From an uncultured Ruminococcus sp. (GTDB lineage Bacteria > Bacillota > Clostridia > Oscillospirales > Acutalibacteraceae), in the NCBI GenBank assembly GCA_902802975.1, contig CADCOF010000032.1:1-5907 (forward strand): DNA of 5,907 bases, read 5' to 3'. This document shows positions 1-5,907 of the stretch, piece by piece. The notes under the pieces are model-generated. The model saw only the letters and a list, made by a program, of their open reading frames with translations, was not told the DNA's origin and ran no database searches. How positions within the stretch are numbered: position 1 is the first letter of the stretch; the number at the start of each line of letters is the position of its first letter. The position numbers were made by a program, and so were the translations under genes.

Positions 1-1
1 G

Positions 2-111
2 CCCGCGCCTAAAATGACGTGTTTAATGGCTCTTTCTGTTCAAAAATATATGGAAATCAATAATAACAACATCATAAAGTTTTTGCCTCGCTTTTTTCAA
101 AAAGCGGGCGG
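2..111. repeat. Direct repeat, copy 1 (~110 bp)
   Basis: This is the first of two almost identical copies of an intergenic element; the second begins 171 bp later at 173. By eye the copies differ by two substitutions (positions 43/214 and 88/258) and one extra T in the T-run at about 80-84. The left part is AT-rich and the right end is a GC-rich hairpin: arm 87-96, two-base centre, arm 99-108. Its match to copy 2 starts at base 2, so the element or a longer array may continue upstream of the window. No transposase gene, clear terminal inverted repeat or target-site duplication is visible, so a non-autonomous or REP-like repeat is the most that can be said. Confidence 0.85.
87..108. other. Hairpin at the end of repeat copy 1
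   Basis: CTCGCTTTTT (87-96) pairs with AAAAAGCGGG (99-108), with one T-G wobble at 88/107; the innermost A-T pairs would open to form the loop. It resembles a rho-independent terminator stem, but neither strand has a U-tract directly after it (GGCGG follows on +, and GCAAAAACTTT on -). Terminator activity is therefore doubtful. Confidence 0.6.
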
Positions 112-113
112 CG

Positions 114-129
114 GCGGGCATGCGCCCGC
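114..129. other. GC-rich hairpin between the repeat copies
   Basis: GCGGGC (114-119) and GCCCGC (124-129) form a perfect 6-bp stem with an ATGC loop. A competing fold pairs CATGCGC (119-125) with GCGCATG (139-145). The rest of the inter-repeat spacer, to 172, holds nothing I recognise. This 61-bp spacer is not related by eye to the sequence following copy 2. Confidence 0.5.
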
Positions 130-172
130 AGGCAATACGCGCATGAGCTGTGTGCAAATCAAAATTGAAAGA

Positions 173-281
173 CCCGCGCCTAAAATGACGTGTTTAATGG
201 CTCTTTCTGTTCAGAAATATATGGAAATCAATAATAACAACATCATAAAGTTTTGCCCCGCTTTTTTCAAAAAGCGGGCGG
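173..281. repeat. Direct repeat, copy 2 (~109 bp)
   Basis: This is the second copy of the element at 2-111 and is nearly identical over its full length. The substitution at 258 (C here, T at 88 in copy 1) lies in the hairpin arm and changes a wobble pair into C-G, so pairing is kept. The AT-rich body includes a short dyad, TTTCTG TT CAGAAA (204-217), which one base breaks in copy 1. The copy leads directly into the GC-rich folded block at 290-359 upstream of hpt. Confidence 0.85.
257..278. other. Hairpin at the end of repeat copy 2
   Basis: CCCGCTTTTT (257-266) pairs perfectly with AAAAAGCGGG (269-278), and the central A-T pairs would open to make the loop. As in copy 1, no U-tract follows the stem on either strand, so I do not call it a terminator. 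Retention of pairing between the copies suggests the hairpin is a defining part of the repeated element. Confidence 0.65.
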
Positions 282-289
282 GGTTTGGG

Positions 290-334
290 GGTGCGGTCTG
301 CCGGGGGCAGACGTTGCCGAAAGGCAACAGCACC
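290..334 (+). other. Predicted three-way-junction fold with GAAA tetraloop
   Basis: Three perfect helices fit together with almost no unpaired linker. The closing stem is GGTGC (290-294) with GCACC (330-334). The second is GTCTGCC (296-302) with GGCAGAC (306-312), loop GGG. The third is GTTGCC (313-318) with GGCAAC (323-328), closed by a GAAA (GNRA) tetraloop. Only G295 and A329 are unpaired at the junction. Downstream, CCGA (337-340) can pair with TCGG (356-359). An alternative pairing, CGGTC (294-298) with GACCG (335-339), would compete with the closing stem. It matches no riboswitch or ncRNA class I know. It could be the hpt leader, or the far end of a repeat element folding as DNA or RNA. 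Confidence 0.5.
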
Positions 335-378
335 GACCGAGCCGGCAGGCGAGATTCGGAGCCTTAGAGAAAAATATC

Positions 379-384
379 AGGTGA
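379..384 (+). promoter_or_regulatory. Ribosome binding site of hpt
   Basis: AGGTGA lies six bases before the ATG at 391 and fixes the hpt start. No convincing promoter was found between the structured block and this site. hpt transcription may therefore begin inside the repeats or come from an upstream gene outside the window. Confidence 0.75.
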
Positions 385-390
385 TTCAGA

Positions 391-915
391 ATGGACAAAA
401 AGCTATCAAAAATACTGATCGATAAAGATACTATAGACAACGAAGTCAGCAGGCTTGCAGGCGAGATAAACCGAGATTATGCCGGCAGAGAAATTCTGCT
501 TGTTGGTTTGCTGAAAGGCTGCTTTGTTTTTATGAGTGACCTTATGCGTAAAATAACTGTTCCGTGCAGCATTGATTTTATGATAGTTTCTTCGTATGGA
601 AGCGGCACACAGTCAAGCGGCAAGGTCAATATAATCCGCGATCTGAGCGAGGATATCAAGGACAAAGACGTAATCATTGTTGAAGATATTGTCGACAGCG
701 GAATTACGCTCGACTGCGTGATGGATATTCTCAGAAGCAGAGAACCGCGGTCTCTTAAACTATGTTCTTTCTTGACAAAACCGTCGAGAAGAAAGCGTGA
801 TATTGTAATAGATTACTGCGGCATCGAGATAGAAGATGAGTTTGTTGTGGGCTACGGTCTCGATTATGCCGAAAAGTTCAGAGAACTCCCATATGTGGGA
901 GTATTATCCGATTGA
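391..915 (+). CDS. hpt: Hypoxanthine-guanine phosphoribosyltransferase
   Basis: This cytoplasmic purine-salvage enzyme transfers phosphoribose from PRPP to hypoxanthine or guanine, giving IMP or GMP. The 174-residue length is normal for the bacterial type I PRTase family. Visible motifs in order are: LLKG (40-43), the PPi-binding loop; SSYGSGT (67-73), the flexible active-site lid; VEDIVDSG (97-104), the PRPP motif with acidic pair E98-D99 and D102; LTKPSRRK (128-135), with purine-contacting K130; and DEFVVGYGLDY (149-159), with base-stacking F151 and metal-binding D158. The ATG at 391 has a well-placed AGGTGA. Its neighbour is ftsH, as in the tilS-hpt-ftsH cluster of Firmicutes, although here the sequence just upstream is repeats rather than tilS. 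The TGA stop overlaps the -35 box of the ftsH promoter. In B. subtilis the gene is called hprT. Preference for hypoxanthine, guanine or xanthine cannot be read from sequence alone. Confidence 0.96.
   Translation: MDKKLSKILIDKDTIDNEVSRLAGEINRDYAGREILLVGLLKGCFVFMSDLMRKITVPCSIDFMIVSSYGSGTQSSGKVNIIRDLSEDIKDKDVIIVEDIVDSGITLDCVMDILRSREPRSLKLCSFLTKPSRRKRDIVIDYCGIEIEDEFVVGYGLDYAEKFRELPYVGVLSD
885..902 (+). other. Hairpin in the last codons of hpt
   Basis: ACTCCCA (885-891) and TGGGAGT (896-902) form a perfect 7-bp stem with loop TATG. It lies inside the coding sequence for the conserved LPYVGVL ending, nine bases before the ftsH -35 box. No U-run follows, so it is not a standard terminator. It could be a 3'-end or processing structure for hpt mRNA, or chance. 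Confidence 0.45.
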
Positions 916-941
916 CAACAGGCGTGCTGTTAATATATAAT
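912..941 (+). promoter_or_regulatory. Sigma-A promoter of ftsH
   Basis: TTGACA (912-917) and TATAAT (936-941) are both exact consensus hexamers, separated by 18 bp. The -35 box overlaps the hpt stop codon (TGA at 913-915). Transcription should start around 947-950, leaving a leader of about 40 bases before the TTG start at 991. ftsH therefore has its own strong promoter and need not depend on read-through from hpt. Confidence 0.8.
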
Positions 942-948
942 ACATATG

Positions 949-964
949 GGCGATAGATATCGCC
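949..964 (+). promoter_or_regulatory. Dyad/hairpin at the predicted 5' end of ftsH mRNA
   Basis: GGCGATA and TATCGCC form a 7-bp inverted repeat around GA, starting at or just after the predicted transcription start. As RNA it would be a 5'-terminal hairpin that could stabilise the message. As DNA it sits where a repressor operator would block initiation. It is not a CIRCE element (TTAGCACTC-N9-GAGTGCTAA). Confidence 0.5.
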
Positions 965-972
965 TAATGATC

Positions 973-979
973 AGAGGAG
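973..979 (+). promoter_or_regulatory. Ribosome binding site that decides the ftsH start
   Basis: AGAGGAG is a strong Shine-Dalgarno match ending 11 bases before the TTG at 991. This spacing is slightly long but usable. The upstream in-frame ATG at 946 has no such site and lies at or before the predicted transcription start, so this site favours TTG. Confidence 0.75.
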
Positions 980-990
980 TGAGTATTCTT

Positions 991-3012
991 TTGGATAACA
1001 AAAACGGTTCAAGAAGCTGGAAGAACCTTGTGCTATGGATTGCATTTCCTATAATGATCCTGCTTTTGGCTGCGTTTATCGCTTGGTCAACGCCAAAAGA
1101 GGAGCATAAATATTCGGAAATCATAGAAATGTTCAGCAGCGGGCAGGTGGAGTATTTTGAGATTAAAGCTGAGAGTGGCGTTCTGAAAATAAAGCCAACG
1201 GACGGTGGGGAAGAGATAACCTATACTCTTGCATATCCTCAGCGTTTCCTTGACGATATAGAAGATTATATCAATACACCGGATAGCAAGATAACATATA
1301 ATATCGAACGTTCAATTGACAGCACCATTCTGTGGACGATAATACCTAATATCGGACTTATCATATTTATTGTTGTTATTTGGGTAGTGATAATGAGACG
1401 AATGTCGGGAAGCTTCGGTGGTGATAAAGCCCTGAGTTTTGGTAAAGCCAAGATCAAAAACTCGAATGATAACGATAAACCAAATGTTTTTGGTGACGTT
1501 GCGGGCGCAGATGAAGAGAAAGCAGAGTTGTCCGAAATAGTTGAGTTCCTGAAAAACCCCGAGAAATTCAACGCACTGGGAGCGAGAATACCAAAAGGCG
1601 TATTGCTTATGGGTCCTCCGGGAACAGGTAAAACTTTGCTTGCGAGAGCCGTTGCAGGCGAGGCAGGCGTGCCGTTTTTCTCCATTTCGGGTTCCGATTT
1701 CGTTGAGATGTTCGTAGGTGTCGGTGCATCGAGAGTTAGAGATTTGTTCGACCAGGCTAAGAAGAACGCACCGTGTATCATTTTTATTGATGAGATCGAT
1801 TCTGTCGGCAGACAAAGAGGCGCAGGTCTCGGCGGCGGTCATGACGAGAGAGAGCAGACCTTGAATCAGCTGCTTGTTGAAATGGACGGTTTTGATACAA
1901 ATATCGGCGTTATCATGATCGCAGCGACAAACCGCCCTGATATTCTTGATCCGGCTTTGATGCGCCCGGGTAGATTTGACCGTCAGGTTGTTATGGGTAC
2001 GCCCACTATCAACGGACGAGAAGAGATACTTGCAATCCACTCACGAAACAAGCCGCTTGCGCCGGACGTTGATCTCAGAGTTATCGCAGCGCAGACAGCC
2101 GGTTTCACTGGTGCCGATCTTGAAAATATTTTGAACGAGGCGGCACTGCTTGCAGCAAGACGAGATAAAAAAGCCATCACAATGGCAGAAATTGAAGAAG
2201 CTACCGTTAAGGTTATCGTAGGTACCGAGAAGCGTTCAAAGGTCATGACCGAGAAGAACAAGAAGATCACGGCATACCACGAGACGGGTCACGCTATTGC
2301 GCATTATTTCTGTGAGACGCAGGATGATGTTCATCAGATATCGATCATTCCACGTGGGTTTGCGGGCGGCTACACAATGGCTTTGCCAAGTGAAGACAAG
2401 ATGTACAATTCATACAATGAGATGAAGGAAGAAATAATCGTACTTCTCGGCGGACGTGTTGCGGAGTCGCTGATCTTTGGCGACATTACAACAGGCGCGT
2501 CAAATGATATCGAGAGAGCTACGGAAATCGCTCGTTCAATGGTCACTAAGTACGGTATGAGCAAAAAACTGGGACCGATATCATTTGGAGAGAGCAACAA
2601 CGAAGTTTTCATCGGAAGAGATATGGGTCATATCAAGAATTATTCCGAAAAAGTTGCTGCGGAGATCGATAATGAAGTTTATGAGATCGTGAGCGAAGGT
2701 TACGAAAAGGTAACGGATATACTCACACAGCATATTGACAAGCTGCATGAGGTTGCGAAAGTACTTCTTGTTCGTGAGAAAATTTCAGGCACAGAGTTTG
2801 ACGAGATTATGAAGTCGAGCGATCCTTCTGAAATTGAGGAGAAATTCATAAAATCGTTAAGCTTTGAGAAGCCGAAAGATACAAAATCTGAGATCGAGCC
2901 GGAAGGTATTTTTGATGACAGTGAAAAGGAAACATCGGATAAACCTGCAAAGCCTAACAAGGTAAAGAAAAAAGCAAAGATAGGAAAGACTTTCAAGAAA
3001 AACGAAGAATAA
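991..3012 (+). CDS. ftsH: ATP-dependent zinc metalloprotease FtsH
   Basis: FtsH is a membrane-bound hexameric AAA+ protease that extracts and degrades misfolded membrane proteins and selected regulators. From the TTG start it has 673 residues, somewhat longer than E. coli FtsH (about 644). Segments in order are: a short cytoplasmic N-terminus; TM1 (about 13-32); an extracytoplasmic domain (about 33-110); TM2 (about 111-134); and the AAA+ domain. The AAA+ domain shows Walker A GPPGTGKT (208-215, K214), pore loop FVG (241-243), Walker B with D267-E268, and arginine fingers R325 and R328 in MRPGRFDR. The peptidase domain has zinc motif HETGH (430-434, catalytic E431) and the third ligand D506 in NDIER. 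The last ~55 residues are an acidic then lysine-rich tail, probably disordered. Strong promoter, hairpin leader and RBS all lie in the 75-bp spacer after hpt; a hairpin terminator follows. An ATG at 946 in the same frame would add 15 residues but lacks support. Confidence 0.96.
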   Translation: MDNKNGSRSWKNLVLWIAFPIMILLLAAFIAWSTPKEEHKYSEIIEMFSSGQVEYFEIKAESGVLKIKPTDGGEEITYTLAYPQRFLDDIEDYINTPDSKITYNIERSIDSTILWTIIPNIGLIIFIVVIWVVIMRRMSGSFGGDKALSFGKAKIKNSNDNDKPNVFGDVAGADEEKAELSEIVEFLKNPEKFNALGARIPKGVLLMGPPGTGKTLLARAVAGEAGVPFFSISGSDFVEMFVGVGASRVRDLFDQAKKNAPCIIFIDEIDSVGRQRGAGLGGGHDEREQTLNQLLVEMDGFDTNIGVIMIAATNRPDILDPALMRPGRFDRQVVMGTPTINGREEILAIHSRNKPLAPDVDLRVIAAQTAGFTGADLENILNEAALLAARRDKKAITMAEIEEATVKVIVGTEKRSKVMTEKNKKITAYHETGHAIAHYFCETQDDVHQISIIPRGFAGGYTMALPSEDKMYNSYNEMKEEIIVLLGGRVAESLIFGDITTGASNDIERATEIARSMVTKYGMSKKLGPISFGESNNEVFIGRDMGHIKNYSEKVAAEIDNEVYEIVSEGYEKVTDILTQHIDKLHEVAKVLLVREKISGTEFDEIMKSSDPSEIEEKFIKSLSFEKPKDTKSEIEPEGIFDDSEKETSDKPAKPNKVKKKAKIGKTFKKNEE

Positions 3013-3017
3013 TAAAA

Positions 3018-3032
3018 CAAACCATCGGTTTG
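3018..3032 (+). other. Small hairpin between ftsH stop and terminator
   Basis: CAAACC (3018-3023) and GGTTTG (3027-3032) form a 6-bp stem with a three-base loop just after the ftsH stop. No U-run follows. It may add 3'-end stability ahead of the main terminator hairpin, or be incidental. Confidence 0.4.
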
Positions 3033-3034
3033 AT

Positions 3035-3070
3035 AAGGCTGCATCTGTATTGTCACGGATGCAGCCTTTT
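3035..3070 (+). terminator. Rho-independent terminator after ftsH
   Basis: AAGGCTGCATC (3035-3045) pairs perfectly with GATGCAGCCTT (3058-3068). The stem continues inward with T-G, G-C and T-A pairs, leaving loop ATTGTC (3049-3054). The T-tract is only TTTT (3067-3070) before GGG, so termination may be incomplete and some transcription could read through into uvrA, whose start codon is 31 bases further on. Confidence 0.8.
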
Positions 3071-3078
3071 GGGATAAT
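3050..3078 (+). promoter_or_regulatory. Likely uvrA promoter nested in the ftsH terminator
   Basis: TTGTCA (3050-3055, five of six to consensus) and GATAAT (3073-3078, five of six) are separated by exactly 17 bp. The -35 box lies in the loop of the terminator hairpin and the spacer contains its right arm and T-tract. The predicted start near 3085 gives a leader of about 16 bases containing the GGAG site at 3088-3091. No LexA (CGAAC-N4-GTTCG) box is visible here. The flanking sequence is AT-rich, so a chance match remains possible. Confidence 0.5.
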
Positions 3079-3100
3079 AATAATTATGGAGTAATATATA

Positions 3101-5907
3101 ATGGCTGAGAAAAATATAGTTGTAAAAGGTGCGCGCGAACATAATCTCAAAAACATTGACGTTACAATTCCACGAAATAAGCTTGTGGTGATTACGGGTC
3201 TGTCCGGTTCGGGCAAGTCGTCGCTTGCTTTTGATACTATTTACGCAGAGGGGAGACGCCGCTATGTTGAATCGCTGTCGTCATATGCGCGTATGTTTTT
3301 GGGTCAGGTGGACAAGCCTGACGTTGACAGCATAGACGGCTTGTCGCCCGCTATTTCGATTGATCAGAAGACCACCTCACAAAATCCCCGTTCCACTGTA
3401 GGCACTGTTACCGAAATATACGATTATCTGCGTTTGCTGTATGCTCGTATCGGTATTCCTCATTGTCCGGAGTGCGGGAGAGCAATCGAACAGCAGTCTG
3501 TAGATCAGATTGTGGCGCAGGTTCTTTCCATGGAAGAAGGTACAAAAATAATGGTGCTTTCGCCTGTCGTAAAAGATAAAAAGGGCGAGCATTCAAAAAT
3601 ATTTGACAAAGCGCGAAAAGAAGGATATACAAGAGTCAGAGTCAACGGCGAAATATATACACTTGATGAGGAGATAAAGCTTGAAAAAAACAAGCGGCAC
3701 AATATCGATATAGTTATTGATAGGCTTGTTATCAAAAAATCTATTCGAAGCAGACTTGCCGATTCAATCGAAACTGCGTCCAAGCTTTCGGACGGGATAA
3801 TTGTAATTTCCGTTGTTGACAGCGAAGATCAGATTTTTTCACAGAAATATGCCTGTCCTATTCATGGCGGCAGTATGGACGAGCTTACTCCTCGAATGTT
3901 TTCGTTCAATAACCCCGCCGGCGCGTGCCCGAAGTGTACGGGCTTGGGCGTATTTATGAAGATCGATAAAGATTTGGTGGTTCCCGACCCGTCAAAAACG
4001 ATTCGTCAAGGAGGCATAAAGGCGTCGGGCTGGGCAATGGAAGGCTCGACGATTGCATCACTCTATATGGAATCATTGTCGGAAAAATATAACTTTTCAC
4101 TAGATACGCCGATTTCACAGCTCCCCGAAAACGTGCTGAAAATAATATTGTACGGTACAGGAGACGAACGTATAAAACTTGTTCGACGCAATGAATACGG
4201 CAGCGGCACATATGAAACGCAGTTCGAGGGAATCATAAACAACCTCGAACGCAGATTCAGAGAGACAAAGAGCGCGTGGATAAAAGAGGAGATAGAGTCG
4301 TACATGAGTTCCATACTCTGCGATATGTGCGGCGGCAAGAGACTTTCTAAGGAAATATTGTCTGTTACGGTGAGCGATATAAATATCAGCGAATTTTGTG
4401 ATATGTCGATAGATCAGGCATTGGATTTTTTGGATAACATCAAATTGTCCGATCGGGACGCAAAGATAAGTGAGCTGATAATAAAAGAAATACGTTCGCG
4501 CTTGAATTTTTTACGGAGTGTCGGACTTGGCTACCTGACTTTGTCGCGTTCATCGGGGACGCTGTCGGGCGGCGAAAGCCAGCGTATACGATTGGCTACA
4601 CAGATAGGCTCCTCGCTCATGGGCGTTTTGTATATTCTCGATGAACCAAGTATCGGTCTGCATCAAAGCGACAACGATAAGCTTATCGATACGCTGAAAC
4701 ATCTGCGCGATCTTGGAAATACCGTCATTGTTGTGGAACACGATGAGGAAACAATGATGGCTGCCGATTATATTGTCGATATCGGACCCGGTGCGGGGGT
4801 TCACGGCGGTGAACTTGTTTGCAGCGGAAATATTAATAAGATCATGAAATGCAAGAACTCTATTACGGGGCAGTATCTGTCACGCGAAAAATTTGTGCCG
4901 ATACCCGAAGTCAGACGCAGCGGCAACGGCAATTATCTGACAATTGAAGGCGCAGCAGAGAATAATCTGAAAAACATCAACGTAACGATTCCGCTTGGCA
5001 TGTTTGTATGTGTAACGGGTGTGTCTGGTTCCGGAAAATCGTCGCTTGTAAATGAGATACTGTATAATTATCTCGCAAGGGAGCTGAATCGTGCCAAAAC
5101 ACGTCCGGGAAAATTCAAGAATATTACAGGCATTGAATGCCTTGACAAAGTGATAAATATAGATCAATCGCCGATAGGCAGAACGCCGCGGTCAAATCCC
5201 GCAACATATACCGGCGTGTTTACAGACATCAGAGAACTGTTTGCCTCAACAAACGATGCAAAGATGAGGGGCTACAGTTCGGGGCGTTTTTCGTTCAATG
5301 TGAAAGGCGGCAGATGCGAGGCGTGCGAAGGCGACGGTATACTCAAGATAGAAATGCACTTTTTGCCCGATGTATATGTACCATGCGAAATATGCAAAGG
5401 GAAAAGATATAACCATGAAACGCTTGAAGTCAAGTATAAAGGAAAAAATATATATGACGTGCTTGAAATGACTGTTGAAGAGGCAGCGGAGTTTTTCCGC
5501 AACATACCGAAGATCGAGCGGAAACTCAGCACACTGAAAGAAGTAGGACTGGGCTACATTAAACTCGGACAGCCGGCAACAACTCTTTCCGGAGGAGAAG
5601 CACAGAGAGTGAAGTTGGCAACAGAATTGTCAAAGCGGTCGACAGGACGGACGATATATATTCTCGATGAACCAACTACCGGACTGCACATTGCAGATGT
5701 TCATGTTCTGATAGATGTGCTGCAGAAGCTTGTGGAGGGCGGCAACACGGTAGTTACGATCGAGCACAATATGGATTTTATCAAGACGGCAGATTATATA
5801 ATTGATCTGGGTCCTCAGGGAGGAAGCAATGGTGGAAATGTTGTTTTCACCGGAACGCCCGAAGAGGCAGCAAAATGCGAAGAGTCGCTGACGGGGCAAT
5901 ATTTGAA
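3101..5907 (+). CDS. uvrA: Excinuclease ABC subunit A, 3' end cut by window edge
   Basis: UvrA is the dimeric ATPase that finds DNA lesions and loads UvrB in nucleotide excision repair. The ATG at 3101 follows GGAG (3088-3091) by nine bases. There are 935 whole codons with no stop, reading out of the window at ...SLTGQYL. E. coli UvrA has 940 residues, so only a few are missing. Visible parts are: Walker [10 protein letters not shown] with K39; a UvrB-binding region at roughly 130-245; zinc module 1 with C252, H255, C276, C279; signature LSGGE (488-492); Walker B D514-E515; the second Walker [10 protein letters not shown] with K646; zinc module 2 with C739, C742, C762, C765; signature LSGGE (829-833); and Walker B D856-E857. 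The frame is open throughout and all ATPase motifs are intact. Position 255 is His where E. coli has Cys256. UvrA-like drug-resistance ABC proteins are less likely, because the full insertion and UvrB-binding regions are present. uvrB is not directly upstream. Confidence 0.96.
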   Translation, partial: MAEKNIVVKGAREHNLKNIDVTIPRNKLVVITGLSGSGKSSLAFDTIYAEGRRRYVESLSSYARMFLGQVDKPDVDSIDGLSPAISIDQKTTSQNPRSTVGTVTEIYDYLRLLYARIGIPHCPECGRAIEQQSVDQIVAQVLSMEEGTKIMVLSPVVKDKKGEHSKIFDKARKEGYTRVRVNGEIYTLDEEIKLEKNKRHNIDIVIDRLVIKKSIRSRLADSIETASKLSDGIIVISVVDSEDQIFSQKYACPIHGGSMDELTPRMFSFNNPAGACPKCTGLGVFMKIDKDLVVPDPSKTIRQGGIKASGWAMEGSTIASLYMESLSEKYNFSLDTPISQLPENVLKIILYGTGDERIKLVRRNEYGSGTYETQFEGIINNLERRFRETKSAWIKEEIESYMSSILCDMCGGKRLSKEILSVTVSDINISEFCDMSIDQALDFLDNIKLSDRDAKISELIIKEIRSRLNFLRSVGLGYLTLSRSSGTLSGGESQRIRLATQIGSSLMGVLYILDEPSIGLHQSDNDKLIDTLKHLRDLGNTVIVVEHDEETMMAADYIVDIGPGAGVHGGELVCSGNINKIMKCKNSITGQYLSREKFVPIPEVRRSGNGNYLTIEGAAENNLKNINVTIPLGMFVCVTGVSGSGKSSLVNEILYNYLARELNRAKTRPGKFKNITGIECLDKVINIDQSPIGRTPRSNPATYTGVFTDIRELFASTNDAKMRGYSSGRFSFNVKGGRCEACEGDGILKIEMHFLPDVYVPCEICKGKRYNHETLEVKYKGKNIYDVLEMTVEEAAEFFRNIPKIERKLSTLKEVGLGYIKLGQPATTLSGGEAQRVKLATELSKRSTGRTIYILDEPTTGLHIADVHVLIDVLQKLVEGGNTVVTIEHNMDFIKTADYIIDLGPQGGSNGGNVVFTGTPEEAAKCEESLTGQYL

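Noticed and set aside
257..278. Repeat hairpin as a rho-independent terminator
   Set aside because: The stem is suitable but no U-tract follows it on either strand.
290..365. Possible tRNA gene, prompted by stacked hairpins and a GATTC segment
   Set aside because: There is no 7-bp acceptor stem, anticodon arm of correct size, or T-loop consensus on either strand.
14..367. Open frame of 117 codons across the repeat region, containing an internal protein repeat
   Set aside because: The repeat period (171 bp) is a multiple of three, so the duplication is automatically in frame. There is no ribosome binding site, the frame runs through hairpins and the GC-rich folded block, and it resembles no family I know.
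282..390. Purine (guanine), PRPP/ppGpp-type riboswitch or T-box leader for hpt
   Set aside because: I could not find the conserved core sequences of these classes. The visible fold is a different three-way junction with a GAAA loop.
1266..2040. Long minus-strand open frames (171 and 242 codons) opposite ftsH
   Set aside because: They lie antisense to the conserved AAA+ domain of ftsH, have no recognisable domains, and overlap each other. They are shadows of the real gene.
4165..4185. CGAAC...GTTCG inverted repeat resembling a Gram-positive LexA box
   Set aside because: The half-sites are separated by 11 bases rather than the 4 of the LexA/DinR box, and the site is deep inside the uvrA coding sequence.

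Overview
The window looks like a chromosomal housekeeping locus of a Gram-positive, clostridial-type bacterium (Bacillota). An Oscillospiraceae or Ruminococcus-like origin is a guess from overall character, not something proven here. The clues are the hpt-ftsH gene pair, which is part of the classic Firmicutes order tilS-hpt-ftsH; strong GGAG-type ribosome binding sites; sigma-A-type promoters close to consensus; and a TTG start codon. All three genes lie on the + strand.

Layout: positions 1-390 contain no convincing gene. They hold two nearly identical ~110-bp direct repeats exactly 171 bp apart, each ending in the same hairpin. These are followed by a GC-rich block (290-359) that can fold as a compact three-way junction with a GAAA tetraloop. 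Next come hpt (391-915, complete), a 75-bp spacer with a near-perfect promoter and a 5'-end hairpin, and ftsH (991-3012, complete, TTG start). An 88-bp spacer then carries a terminator overlapped by a likely uvrA promoter. Finally uvrA (3101 to the window end) lacks only its last few codons.

Function: hpt salvages hypoxanthine and guanine to IMP and GMP. ftsH is the membrane-anchored AAA+ zinc protease for quality control and turnover of membrane and regulatory proteins. uvrA is the damage-recognition ATPase of nucleotide excision repair. They do not form one pathway. The promoters and terminator suggest at least three partly independent transcription units rather than a functional operon.

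I found no CRISPR array, tRNA, rRNA, insertion sequence or novel multi-gene system. The least explained sequence is the repeat and structured region at 1-365. The most informative small-scale signals are the promoter placements: the ftsH -35 box overlaps the hpt stop codon, and the likely uvrA promoter is nested in the ftsH terminator.
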